From Ptiloglossa arizonensis (lineage: Eukaryota > Arthropoda > Insecta > Hymenoptera > Colletidae), in assembly GCF_051014685.1 (NCBI RefSeq), contig NC_135056.1, positions 3,658,001 to 3,722,000 of the forward strand: a stretch of 64,000 nt of DNA, read 5' to 3'. The translations under genes and the position numbers were made by a program. Position 1 is the first letter of the stretch, and every line of letters starts with the position of its first letter. Under the pieces are notes generated by a model, which did no database searches, was not told the DNA's origin, and was given only the letters and a program-made list of their open reading frames with translations. This document shows, one piece after another, positions 27,478 through 37,436 of this stretch.

Positions 27478-28299
27478 TACATATAGATACATTAATAGTA
27501 CACTACTAATTTTGGCAGTTTGCACACAATACTTTTACTTTTTTGACTTTATGATTTTGACTTGTGATTAATTTGCAGTTACATAAAAGATTCTTATTTT
27601 CAATCACGATAGAAAAAAACATTATTTCATGTAACTTCACATAAAAGAGAACACACATCGATATATTAGTAGATTTTATTACACATTATATTATATCATA
27701 TCGTAATATGTATTATACATTTATTTAAATTTAAAATAAACATCACCGGAAACTGACACACTTATTTTCCTCACTATATTTCATGATTAGGACGATAGTT
27801 TTAATTTTAAATTCTTTGTTATATTTACACTATTTTATTTTGTGCCAAATTAAAATTTATAAATGTTAAACTTCCTTTCATTTTTAAAAAATCGAAAGGT
27901 GTTTTCGAATGGAAAATTATGTTCAAAGAATTCTGTCGTCGTTTAATACTCTTACTTCAATTTAGTAAAGTATCGATTTCCCAATAGCACATTCTCTTCT
28001 TATAATAAACAGTAAGTTGGCATGCATTTAATGAGTTATTTTTGCCTTCATGTCCTCTTTTCATTAACAAGTCGTTTAGGATTTATAAATATTGAAACGA
28101 CTGATTATACAATATGCGATAAACATTTTGTGTTCACATAATAATAATAGTATCGAGCATTGTTCAATGACGAGTATCAATATACGAATAGAATGTTTAA
28201 CATCAAAATGAACTGATAATACTACAAAAATTGGTAATCACTAAACAGGGACAGACGATTTAAGTTACAAAGTGTAAGTACATCTTATTTTTATTTATT

Positions 28300-28765
28300 A
28301 TTTAGTATCGCATCAACAACTTTGTGGATTGTTGGCGACTCAGGTAGGTTATAACCTATTGTACAATTTAATCTGTTTTAATCCCAATTAAATAAGTTAA
28401 TTTTGACTTCATCCGAGAGTATTATTTTATTCCAAAAATCTTCATTGCAATTGACATATTGTTTTGCAAATTCCAAACGTTTGGCTCGGTTTATTTTGGA
28501 AATGTAAGGTTTCTTTGTTACTCTATCTGTTTCTTGTTAATGTACCTTGTTACTCTATCGTGATACCCTTTATCACATAGAACTCTGCAGATAGTTTCCA
28601 TAGAAATTGTTTGCCTAATTCTTGAAGACATCCTCTATTAATTTTAATGTACTGGTTTTGGGATCAGTCTTAACTAGCCTCACTATGTATTGGTTTTGGG
28701 ATCAGTTTTAATTTAGCTCACTATGTACTGCTCATCCGTTTCACTCATGATTTTTTGTTTTCCCA
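28300..28765 (-). pseudogene. Tc1-like transposase relic
   Basis: Minus-strand reading passes through NQYIVRLVKTDPKTST, LKLIEDVFKN, VTKKPYISKINRAKRLEFAK and FWNKIILSDEVKINLFNWD. These match in order the region from the DNA-binding domain to the first catalytic Asp of Tc1-like transposases (SDE, here SDE retained). Stops and frameshifts make it non-functional. A roughly 30-bp direct duplication occurs inside (TACTGGTTTTGGGATCAGT-type, near 28650 and 28688). No terminal repeats were found. Confidence 0.7.
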
Positions 28766-29815
28766 CGTCCTACTTTATTATGTAGTGTTTGTAATTAAGT
28801 AGTAAACGCCAACATAGGTATACTGTAGTGTTATGTAGTGTTTATAATTAACAATAATTTTCTTTACTGAAGAATAAATCCTTCCTATTATTTAATCAAT
28901 CTGTTTTAACGATTTGTCTTCACAGTACAATTTTACTACAACTTTTTATTCAGAAATATCTTATTAATAAACAATAGCAACAATGATCAAGCGTAACATA
29001 GCAACACACTAACATGACTTAGATATGGTCGTATAAATTCCAAATCGAAAATATTTATAATTTATTAATTTATAAAACTCAGTTTTTTAATACTTAAGTA
29101 ACTGTACGCTCAATTTTGTAACAATGAAATAAGAGTATCTTTATGTTTAGTATTAAATATAGATAAGCAGTTCATTTTGGAAAAAAATTTTTCAAAGAAT
29201 TAACTGTTGAAATATCTAAATAAAGTATGTATTGTTTTTATTTTTGAAAATGTCCGTTTTTGTTTATTTTTTCGCCAATCATCATTGCCAACTTAGGTGT
29301 ACCCTCAGTTTTACGAATAACTTTGTTATATATTTGGTTTGGGAACTTTGACTATAGTTAAGTTATATGGTGTTGATTTTGATTATAAGAATGATCTATG
29401 AAGATATATTATGTATATATCTTTTTATTGTGTGTTAAAGTTTCATCTCTAATTCAATTAGAGAATTCTTCATTCTGCAATAGAATTGAAGAGGTGTTCT
29501 ACTTTTTGGTTGCAAAAAGTTAGGATTTATTCTATTTAAACGTGTTTTGATATACGGGGTTTTGCGGAGGGGAGGCGAATTTGTTGCGAATTTAATATTG
29601 CACTCAAATATTTTCTTCTAATCTGTAACAATGGTTCTGACATTTCACTTAGAATGCAATTAATTAGGCTGGAACGGACAGCACTGGCTATTATTCTAAG
29701 TACATTGTTGTGTATGATATTTAGTTTTTTCAATAGGCTGGGGTTCGTAGAATTGTAGACTATTGAGTGTTACTTTTATATTCGCAGATGGTTATTTTCT
29801 ATTGAAAATTATCAC

Positions 29816-29915
29816 AGTATTGTCTCGTTATAGGTTGTCACTCGTGTTTCGTGGTAAGTTTCTCCATAGTCTCTATAGTATCAAAATTGTAATTTCGAGC
29901 CGACGGAAGAAGACT
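29816..29915 (+). repeat. Pogo-like terminus inside the non-LTR relic
   Basis: CAGTATTGTCTCGTTATAGG at 29816 matches the left end of the pogo-like element at 37437 (CAGTATTGTCTCGTTATAAG), and loose similarity runs on for about 100 bp. The matching right end was not found, so the extent of the insertion is unknown. Confidence 0.55.
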
Positions 29916-29960
29916 GAAGAGGGCACGTGGATGACTCCGCTATCAGAGGGTGCTGCTTTC

Positions 29961-29988
29961 GGGGGGGGGGGGGGGGGGGGGGGGGGGG
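29961..29988 (+). repeat. Poly-G tract (28 G)
   Basis: Twenty-eight consecutive G. Strong G-quadruplex potential, and a position where the true length may be misreported by sequencing. Confidence 0.95.
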
Positions 29989-30238
29989 AGCTGATCTCTC
30001 TTTAGAGCGAACACAAGATAAGCGCCACGCCGACGGCGGGCGGGAATAGTTTGTGGCGTGGCATTTATCTTGCCTCCCCGCGCCTTTGGGCGTGGCTATG
30101 GGGGCCGCCCAATCATGAGATTGAAGCTCACGACCGCCCTTCGTGCAGCCTCCCAGACACTGCGGAAAGTGGAAGGGGGCCGTCTCGCCGCCCCTCTCCC
30201 ACCGAGAATATGAATGGGCGTGGCAACTGCGCTGCACA

Positions 30239-30252
30239 GGGGGGGGGGGGGG
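30239..30252 (+). repeat. Poly-G tract (14 G)
   Basis: Fourteen consecutive G at the right side of the GC-rich island, same strand as the 28-G run. Confidence 0.95.
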
Positions 30253-31690
30253 CACCGGGAGCTTTGATGTTTTTAGTTCTTGACGTGGTGAGTTTTAGTG
30301 GGTAGATTCCGCATTCGGTGTTTCCCCCAGCCTCACTGAGAGGAGTCGGAGAAGTCTTTCGAAGATTTCCCCCACGTAAAAATAAAAGTTGTGCTTGTAC
30401 CCTGTTTTTTTGATTTAGTATAAGAACATTTGAATCCCGATGTCTGTATCCGTTTCTGTAATTTATCCAAAGTTTCTTGGAGCAAGGTTTGGGTGGTATA
30501 GAGATTTTTAAGTTTGAACACGAGGGTTAAATCATCAATGAATAGCAATCCCATGACTGGGTTTGTTATATAATTCTGTAGGTCATTTATTGCTTAAGAC
30601 GGAGTCTTGTGTCACGTTATTTTTGAAGATTTTTGAAGAAGGAAAAACGTTGTTTGCTCTAACTTCAATAAGTCTAATGAATAGAAAGTTGCTGATAAAA
30701 TTGAGAATATTTCCTTTGATACCGTAGTTTTGAAGGATTTTTAAAATTCGGCTTCTTCAGACCAGAGTCATGTCATAGGCCTTTTTAATATCTAAGCATA
30801 TAGTAGTCACGTGTTATTTGTTGGCAAAGGCTTCACACATGTTCGTCTTCAGATTTAGTAGGTGGCCGTACATGGAATGGAATGTTCAGAATCCACTTTG
30901 GAAATTGGAAGTCAGTTGCTTAGTTTCAAAGGACCATCAGAAGCTCCATTGGTGTTTTAGCTGTTTTCAGAATGGGATAACATATATTTTAGTTCTTGCA
31001 GTAGATGAAGTAGGAGTATGTTCGGTAGTCCGTTATGTTCCGGGCTGGTATTCGAACACCTATTTAAGAAATTTCGTAGTTCTTTGAGTTAGAGACGCAT
31101 GTTTAGGGCGGATACATTAGTTGGTTAAGATCTGATGATGGAGATGTCATCTGATTAATCCCGATTTCCCTTTTATAGGTCTGGAATTCTTTGGTACAGT
31201 TGTTGCCACTAGAATTTTCTTGGGATGTAGCCGAGTTCAAACATGAGGCATAATCCATTTATATCTGCCTTTTGCTGTTTTTTAAAGTTTTGCGAGCTAT
31301 AGTTTGAATTTTTTTTAACGTTGACGAGGTTTTCTGTGATTTTATGACTTTAATATCTATTGATGGCTTGTGAGCATTGCTCATTCTATCGTAGGATGTA
31401 CTTGAATTTGGGGTTATTAGTTTCTTTTGTTCTCAGTATACCTATGTTGGCTGCATTTATTATAGCTTTTGATAAACGTTCCTGATCTACATTTATGGCG
31501 TTAGAATTGATAGGATTTAGTTTTGCAAGTTGAGAAACTGAGTTAGTTACTAACTTACAGAATAGTTCCCAATTGGTTACTTGAAATTTCGATTTTGTTA
31601 GTTTGTAAAATTCATGGTTGTGGTTGTATGTCATCTTTATTGAAAGATAATAGTTGTCGTCCAGATCACCGACTGTGATCCGCATGATTT

Positions 31691-32742
31691 TGTGTTATAT
31701 ATAGACCGTAAAGTGATAAATCTATGGCATTGAAATGTCACAATGTCGAAAAATGAATGGGTAGGTGCGGGTGAATTTAATAATATGAGATTGGTTGAGT
31801 TAATTATTTTCTCTATGGTGGCTGAAACGATGGTGATGATAAAACCGATGACACACAGTTTTAGTAGTTAGTTGTTTAGCTGTTGGCTGTTTGGTATGTA
31901 TAGGTGGTATACAGGGTATTCACGCTATTATTAGTCGGCTATTTTTTTGAAAATTATTGTGATTAGAAAAAAATAAGAAAGGAAAGAGTTTTATAGCTTT
32001 TTATGATCAATAGGACAGTGTGTATCAATTTTGCATATTTGCATTACTTTCCGAAAAATGGAGGTGACCTTCAATTTTTTAAACGGAATGCCAAATACTT
32101 TTTTGTAATCGAACTTCATTAGTAGGTAAGTTTGATGATCATTTTTCCCAATTACAGTTCATAATCACAGTTAATAACGGGATGTGACAATAAACGATAA
32201 TTTTGGCCAGTAGTGTATATATTTTTTTAAGTAACTTATTATAAGATAGTTATACAAACAAATTTATATCAAAATAAAAAAATTAAATAGAAACGAAAAA
32301 TGAAAAAAAATTAATCGATGCGAAACTTTCAATCACATAGTGATTGCTAATTGCTAATACGTAAGTACATTATTCCATTAAGAAATGAACTCAAGAGTTA
32401 TTTGATTAAAACTATACAGCTTTTCTCGCAACTACCAACACGTGAAGGCTGTTACTATTATTTAGGCCAATAAAAAACATTCAAAATTCATTAGCCCCAT
32501 AATATATACATAAAAATACTATGTAAATCAAGTATCATGTTACAATATTATTGCAAATCACTATATATAGTAAATGTGTTATCTAATTTTCTAACCTGAA
32601 ATATTGATTATGACTCATTCTTTAAGACTGTTTTATCTGAAAATTGCGCCATATGTTTATATTGTAATGGTTCAAATTATAGTACTCCTCTTTCTCTTTC
32701 CACATATCAGAGTCAACGGAGTATGTTTCTCTCCGTCAAATA
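31691..32742. other. Intron stretch with dispersed-repeat debris
   Basis: AT-rich. ACAGGGTATTCACGC near 31914 followed by GGTGACCTTCAATTTTTT near 32061 looks like part of a dispersed family with other fragments in this window. Nothing else recognised. Confidence 0.35.
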
Positions 32743-32795
32743 CAGTATTGTCTCCTTTAATGTGGTCTTTTACTCTAAACCGCCAAAAAAGTTCG
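32743..32795 (+). repeat. Isolated pogo-like terminus
   Basis: CAGTATTGTCTCCTTTAATG preceded by TA matches the ends at 29816 and 37437 in the first 13 bases. No partner end found nearby. Confidence 0.4.
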
Positions 32796-32849
32796 AAAAT
32801 ACAGCAAAAAAGTAATCGATAGTATAACAAAATTTAGCTTGTGTCCAGC

Positions 32850-33145
32850 ATGTAGCATATGGAATAGAAAAAAGATGAAACAGTTTACAAGTACGACAGT
32901 TGGTATGGAAACTACAAAGATACCTGTATTACAAACCATGCCGTTAGTGTAGGCAAAATGGAGCTTGATACTGTGAAGGAAATGTTCATCAGTTCAGAGA
33001 AATATACAAAAGCATTTTGGATATTAACCCATATGGTAAAGAAATTACTGTCCAAATAAAAAGTATGTAGCTAATATGGAGAAACAAATGGGCATCAGAT
33101 TGTGGAACGTAAACAAAAGCAAATTTTGCAAGTTGCTAAATAGCT
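32850..33145 (+). pseudogene. Mutator-like (MULE/Phantom-type) transposase fragment
   Basis: Across two frames the plus strand reads CITNHAVSVGKMELDTVKEM and FISSEKYTKAF, then NPYGKEITVQIK and KKYVANMEKQMGIRLWNVNK. This order (N-x-GxME, a FxRSE-like motif, PYG, then a V/M-x-KxMGxRL motif) resembles the DDE core of insect Mutator-related transposases annotated as uncharacterised proteins. It ends where the copia 5' LTR remnant starts. Assignment rests on pattern memory only. Confidence 0.45.
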
Positions 33146-34130
33146 GAAAGCGTGGAAACTATGAGACCACTTTTTCGATACTGCCACTAATTTTAACTAT
33201 TTCTCGTTGTAAAAATTTGTAAATATTATTGAAAGAGTAACAAATATATATATGAGAAACGATTCACTTTTATTTTGCAATATGAAATGCCAGAGTGCAA
33301 TAAACCATTTTAGTTTGTTCAGTAAATCATCATTCATCTTTTATTTCGTTTCTATCATTGATTATGGGCCTAGAACTGCCCAGTGAAAGAACATAACCTG
33401 AAAAAAAGGAAGGTCGACCACGTGGTAAATTTGACTTGTATACAAAATCTACGGAAAAAGGTCTAAAAACGATACTCATGTAATTAAATTGTCTGAAAAT
33501 AATTATCGGTCGTGGAAAATTGAGATGAAATGGTTGTTGAAAGGTAAAGGACTATTCGACTCATAAACGAAACGCAAGAGCAAAAGGTAAGTTACATGAC
33601 AAATAATGATAAAACTCTGGCTATTATTGGACTCCTCGTTGATGCTGATCAACAAGTACATATTGAGGACTGTGAGAGTGTACATGCAGCCTGGGTAAAA
33701 TTAGGATTAATACATAAACCAAGAATTCGGGCACATATCATGCACTTTAAGAAGGAATTCTATCATTTAAAAATGAAAGACAATGAAAATATGTACTCAT
33801 ATGTATTGTGGTATCGGATTTTCCGTATCCGCTTGGGCCTGCTTCGAGCGCAGGCCTAGAAGAGATAGCACGTGCGGACAGACCTGCGTTAGGATAAACA
33901 CTTGGCGCCGATCTGCTCGCTAGGTGTCGTGGAAGGCACAAGTATCCCTTTACAGGGGGTCTTGCGAGACGACCGAGCGTGAAAATGCATGAGGATGAAA
34001 GGGAATACATGTGGTTCAGAGAAAGTGAAGAGTCTTTGGAAAAGATAAACGATTAGGATGGCCGAACGTGACCGCATGTATGAAGTGAGAGAGACTGAGG
34101 ATTAGAATGAAAGAGAATGAATGTGCGTGG

Positions 34131-34140
34131 CTATATAAAG
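34131..34140 (+). promoter_or_regulatory. TATA box of the inserted LTR
   Basis: CTATATAAAG located 325 bp into the LTR, followed about 30 bp later by the start of the tandem array, so transcription of an intact element would have started around 34160-34170. The position is an inference. Confidence 0.45.
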
Positions 34141-34164
34141 TGCGAGAGGTACATTTTGGAAACA

Positions 34165-34332
34165 ATATGTCACAGTATGTCGTAGTATGACAGAGTATGT
34201 CCACAGTATGTCGTAGTATGACAGAGTATGTCCACAGTATGTCACAGTATGTCACAGTATGTCACAGTATGTCACAGTATGTCACAGTATGTCACAGTAT
34301 GTCACAGTATGTCACAGTATGTCACAGTATGT
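34165..34332 (+). repeat. 10-bp minisatellite, unit GTCACAGTAT
   Basis: Nine uninterrupted copies of GTCACAGTAT at 34241-34330, preceded by a higher-order pattern in which CACAGTATGTC, GTAGTATGAC and AGAGTATGTC alternate (34165-34240). It lies inside the LTR, downstream of the TATA box. The units are too short and lack spacers, so this is not a CRISPR array. Confidence 0.95.
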
Positions 34333-34612
34333 CTGGAGAGTATGTCGCGGAAGGTATGAGTAAAAAGACGTAATAAGACGAGACAGTTGAAAAGACGCAT
34401 TAAGACGAAAGACCAGTAAAAGACATAAGCGACAAAGACGATAAAGACGTGTGCCGAGGGCATCAAGACGATAGGCTTAGTCTTATACGCGGTTGATCTA
34501 CCTTTAGTGAAAAGCGAAACTAATCACCAACATCACGTCTAATTCTAATAACACTGTAACTTATAATATACTTAAATATACATTGATACACCGTACGAGT
34601 ACAACAATTATT

Positions 34613-34631
34613 TGGGGGCTCGTACGAGGAT
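34613..34631 (+). promoter_or_regulatory. Primer-binding site, tRNA-Pro type
   Basis: TGGGGGCTCGTACGAGGAT. The first eleven bases equal the classical tRNA-Pro primer site of retroviruses (TGGGGGCTCGT...GGGAT). The copy at 55285-55303 reads TGGGGGCTCGTACGGGGAT. It marks the junction between LTR and leader. Confidence 0.65.
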
Positions 34632-36614
34632 CAATAACTCAGCACACTCGTCCAGTGATTCGAAGAAGAAAACAACAGTATCAAGAAGTTAAATTGCAGC
34701 GAATAATTTAAGAGAGGCTGGTACCGAAGCTAAAAATGAAAATCTTGCATATGCTCTATTAGTTAGACTACCTAATAGCCATGAAAATTTAAATATGACT
34801 TTAGCAAATCTACCTAATGATAAGTTTCATTTAGCAGAAATAATATGAGTATTGTTAGCAGAATATGATCATAGACGTATCAGACAAGAGGAAGATACTA
34901 ACATACATAGAGAGACATTGCACACCACCAGATGATTAGGCAAACGACATCTAAATCAAGAAATGAGCAGAGAAAAACTAAAGCAAATTGTGTGCTATAA
35001 ATGCAACAAAATTGGCCATTTTGCTTCTGCATGCAGCTCTACACATAATTTGAAGACCAATAAAAGAAATGTTAGACAAAGTATATATAATGCAAACCAA
35101 TCAAAACCGAGAATAGATGGTGCATTTCTACTATCCATGAACAATATAAATCTGGATGATACATTGATTTTGGGCAGTGGCTGCACGTATCATGTGACCT
35201 ATTATTAATGATTTATTAATGGTTTTACTGAAATGTTCAAACAGTTAAATACAGAGATGGTCAGTACCACAGCTGATCCACAAAAACGTAGTGGTTCGAT
35301 GCTGCAAGCCAAAGGGATAGGTACTGTAATATTGAATATGCATGTTGGGAAATCTATAAAAAGAGTAAGATTGGATAATGTGTACTATGTGCCTGATATT
35401 AGGAAGAATCTCTGCCGGTTGCACAGATAGAAAAGAAAGGACATGAATTGATAATCAAAGCTGGCATAATAGGGATAAGAACATAAGCACAAAAGAAGTG
35501 CTTAAATCATAGAAGTAATGATCTTTATGTTGGAAGCAAATGTTGATACAAGTGGATACACTGTACCAGAATCACATGTAGTAGAAACAAACGAGGAGAG
35601 GTTATGGCACCAGAGATTTTTCCATATTAATAATGATGCAATAAGAAAGACATTTCAGCTAAAAAGGGTGACTGTATACGAATGTATACATATACATATA
35701 CAAATACTGATGTAAAGAATAGTGTATGCGATGCATGTTGTAAAAAGAAAGTTGTAAAAATGACATGTAAACCAATAACAAGTTTACAGTCAAAGAATGT
35801 ATGTGAACTGATATATTCAGATTTATGCGGACCAATGCTGACGACTTCAATTGGCGAAAGTAAGTACTTTATTACATTTGCTGATAATTTTTTACGCAGA
35901 TTAGATACAAAATGTATGAAGTCAAAAGATCAAGTTAAACAATGCATTTAAGAATATATAGCCATGATTGAACGACAAACAAGTGAAAACGTAAAAAGAT
36001 TTAGAAGTAATAGTAGTCTTAAATTTTATAATAAAGACTTCAACAAACTTGGAATAAAACATGAGAGGAGCAACTTAGAGTCACCTCAAATGAATAGTAT
36101 GGCTGAAAGTGCAAATAGAACACTATTGGATTTAGCAAGATCCAATGCTGTTCTGCTAAGTTGCCACCAAAATTCTGGGCAAAAACAATTAATACAGCGA
36201 CCTACGTGAAAAATAGGCTATCTATTACAAAAATAGAAGACAAGACTCCAATGAAAGTCTGGACAGGAAAATTGTAGTATATTCCAATAGATGAAAATCC
36301 AGCAAATATCCTAACGAAAGCATTGAAACTTGTAAAACATGATAAATGCGTAGAAATAAAAAGATTAAGATGCGATGTTAATTACATTTATTAAGATATC
36401 GCGAAAGTGGAAGATATGATTGGTTTTCGCGACATCTATTGGTCAGCGTGTGGGATTTCTTTTGTTTTACGGTATTTCTATAGACGTTCTTTTGTTAACA
36501 TATGCAAAGACTCTCGTTTGCGATATGCTTTTTTTTTTATTTTGTAAAATACCAGAGTGCAGTAAATCATTTTAATTTGTTCAATAAATCATCATCCAAC
36601 TTAAAGCAAGGAAC

Positions 36615-37290
36615 CTTTTTTGTTAAACATCAAAATAAATGTTCTGACATACGAGACAGAAGTAGGCGACCCACAGGATAATGTTTTGGGCCTTTTCTTG
36701 TATACAATATACACATCAGATATTTCAACCACAAGTGAAACCGATACAGTTACATTTGCAGACGATACAGTTATATTTATTATTCGCTCACAATAACCCA
36801 ATAGCAGCAATAGTTATCTTACAAAATATTGCAAAATTAGAAAAATGGCTATACTGATGGAGAATAAAAGTAAACACGGACAAGGGTTTACCCTAAAGAA
36901 AGGTACTATTCCTGATATAAAACTTAATAATACCCCTGTATCACAAATCAAATCTGTTAAATACCTGGGATTACGTTTGGACTTAAAATTCTACGTAGAA
37001 CGGAAAAAACATGTATTGACTTACGACCTATCTGGACCTACGGCATCGAGATGTGGAGTATGGCTGCCAAAAGTCACATTGCTAAACTTAAGGCATTGCA
37101 ATCTATAATTCTTGAACAGTAATCATAACTTTATGGTATGTTCCAAATTACGAAATTCGGAAGCACTTCAAAGTTAAAACAGTTATCGACAAAATCATCA
37201 GTCGTTGCGTCAAATATAAAAAAAGAACAGACAATCACTCCAACGACTTAGCAAACAAAGCTATATGAAACTAGTCTGCCTCGCAGAGTG
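36615..37290 (+). pseudogene. Jockey-like reverse transcriptase relic
   Basis: Plus-strand translation: VLGLFLYTIYTSDIS, then TVTFADDTVIF (catalytic ADD box intact), a frameshift, KMAILMENKSKHGQGFTLKK, NNTPVSQIKSVKYLGLRLDL, then words of the post-RT region. The order and motifs match jockey-clade ORF2 between RT motif C and the thumb. Stops and shifts make it dead. It starts right after the copia 3' LTR end. Confidence 0.8.
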
Positions 37291-37436
37291 TATAGAAAGT
37301 ATGTAAAGGATCTTTTATCCTAACAACATTGAGTCTCAAAAGATGTTCTCCACAGGGGTAACATCTACGTGTTAATTAACCACACTAGATACTACAATTC
37401 TTTAGAAGTGATTCGTGTAACGTATAAATGAAAATA

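Larger units (their letters stand above)
29916..30262 (+). other. GC-rich island with two poly-G runs and a hairpin
   Basis: About 350 bp of roughly 60% GC in a genome near 30% GC. It starts and ends close to G runs of 28 (29961-29988) and 14 (30239-30252). GGGCGTGGC or GGCGTGGC occurs three times (near 30055, 30088 and 30216). An 18-bp inverted repeat is formed by 30014-30031 and 30055-30072 (16 of 18 pair) with a 23-nt loop. A 124-codon frame on the minus strand and an 84-codon frame on the plus strand are compositionally forced and resemble no protein. It sits next to a pogo-like end and may be cargo of that element. Confidence 0.7.
29536..31690 (-). pseudogene. Non-LTR retrotransposon ORF2 relic, interrupted
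   Basis: Reading the minus strand: 31685-31386 looks like the linker after an endonuclease domain (TNWELFCKLVTNSVSQLAKL, then ERLSKAIINAANIGI). About 30800-30560 gives reverse-transcriptase blocks (TTICLDIKKAYDM; ILKILQNYGIKGNILNFISN). 30554-30333 gives GLLFIDDLTLVFK, the catalytic box with IDD where most have ADD, followed by LLQETLDKLQKRIQTSGFK. 29733-29536 gives KKLNIIHNNVLRIIASAVRS, typical of the region after the RT domain. The part between 30333 and 29733 is replaced by a foreign insert with a GC-rich core. Clade uncertain (I/R1-like or similar). Confidence 0.75.
33807..34690 (+). mobile_element. Retroviral-type LTR with primer site and leader, inserted in copia gag
   Basis: Begins TGTGGTATCGGATTTTCC directly after copia codon MYSYVL. 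A TATA-like CTATATAAAG lies at 34131-34140. The LTR body contains a 10-bp tandem array (34165-34332) and a degenerate AAGACG-rich stretch (34365-34455). It should end near 34608, just before a primer-binding site at 34613-34631. About 50 bp of leader follow, then copia gag resumes. A relative is at 55086-55365 and a diverged LTR copy lies on the minus strand at 56400-56850. No internal genes and no second LTR are present. A 4-bp ATTG occurs on both sides (33805-33808 and near 34697), but whether it is a target duplication is unclear. Confidence 0.7.
33480..36392 (+). pseudogene. Copia gag-pol relic
   Basis: Order of domains on the plus strand: gag N-terminus (KLSENNYRSWKIEMKWLLKG near 33489); gag core to MYSYVL at 33806; interruption to about 34690; gag resumes as NNLREAGTEAKNENLAYALL; zinc knuckle CYKCNKIGHFASAC (34993-35034); protease with LILGSGCT where active copies have LDSG, so the catalytic Asp is lost; integrase zinc-binding region (LWHQRFFHIN ... 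CDACC); core with IYSDLCGPM and SPQMNSMAESANRTL, the middle catalytic position reading RSNSS instead of RSDN. After about 36240 it jumps to IPIDENPANILTKALKL, the end of RNase H. Several stops and a short insertion near 35675-35715 confirm decay. Confidence 0.85.
33259..36600 (+). mobile_element. Defective copia retrotransposon with truncated LTRs and a nested LTR insertion
   Basis: Flanked by similar segments: 33259-33336 and 36530-36598 share CCAGAGTGCA, TAAATCATT/CATTTTA, TTTGTTCA and AATCATCAT. The 3' copy probably begins near 36418 (TGATTGG, just after a GAAAGTGGAAG polypurine stretch); the 5' copy is cut off at its left. Just inside the 5' LTR, GATTATGGGCC near 33359 resembles the initiator-tRNA-Met primer site used by copia elements. 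Most of pol (reverse transcriptase and most of RNase H) is deleted, and another LTR element sits in gag. Non-autonomous and dead. Confidence 0.8.

Noticed and set aside
29881..30255. 124-codon Pro-rich reading frame on the minus strand (and 80/84-codon frames on the plus strand)
   Set aside because: Runs of Pro and Gly come from the poly-G tracts; stop-free because of GC richness; no protein-like pattern.
34016..34255. 79-codon minus-strand frame with repeated TYCDILW
   Set aside because: Produced by the 10-bp tandem repeat of the LTR.
34165..34332. Regular short repeats that might suggest a CRISPR array
   Set aside because: Units are 10 bp, directly adjacent, without spacers, in a eukaryotic LTR; it is a minisatellite.
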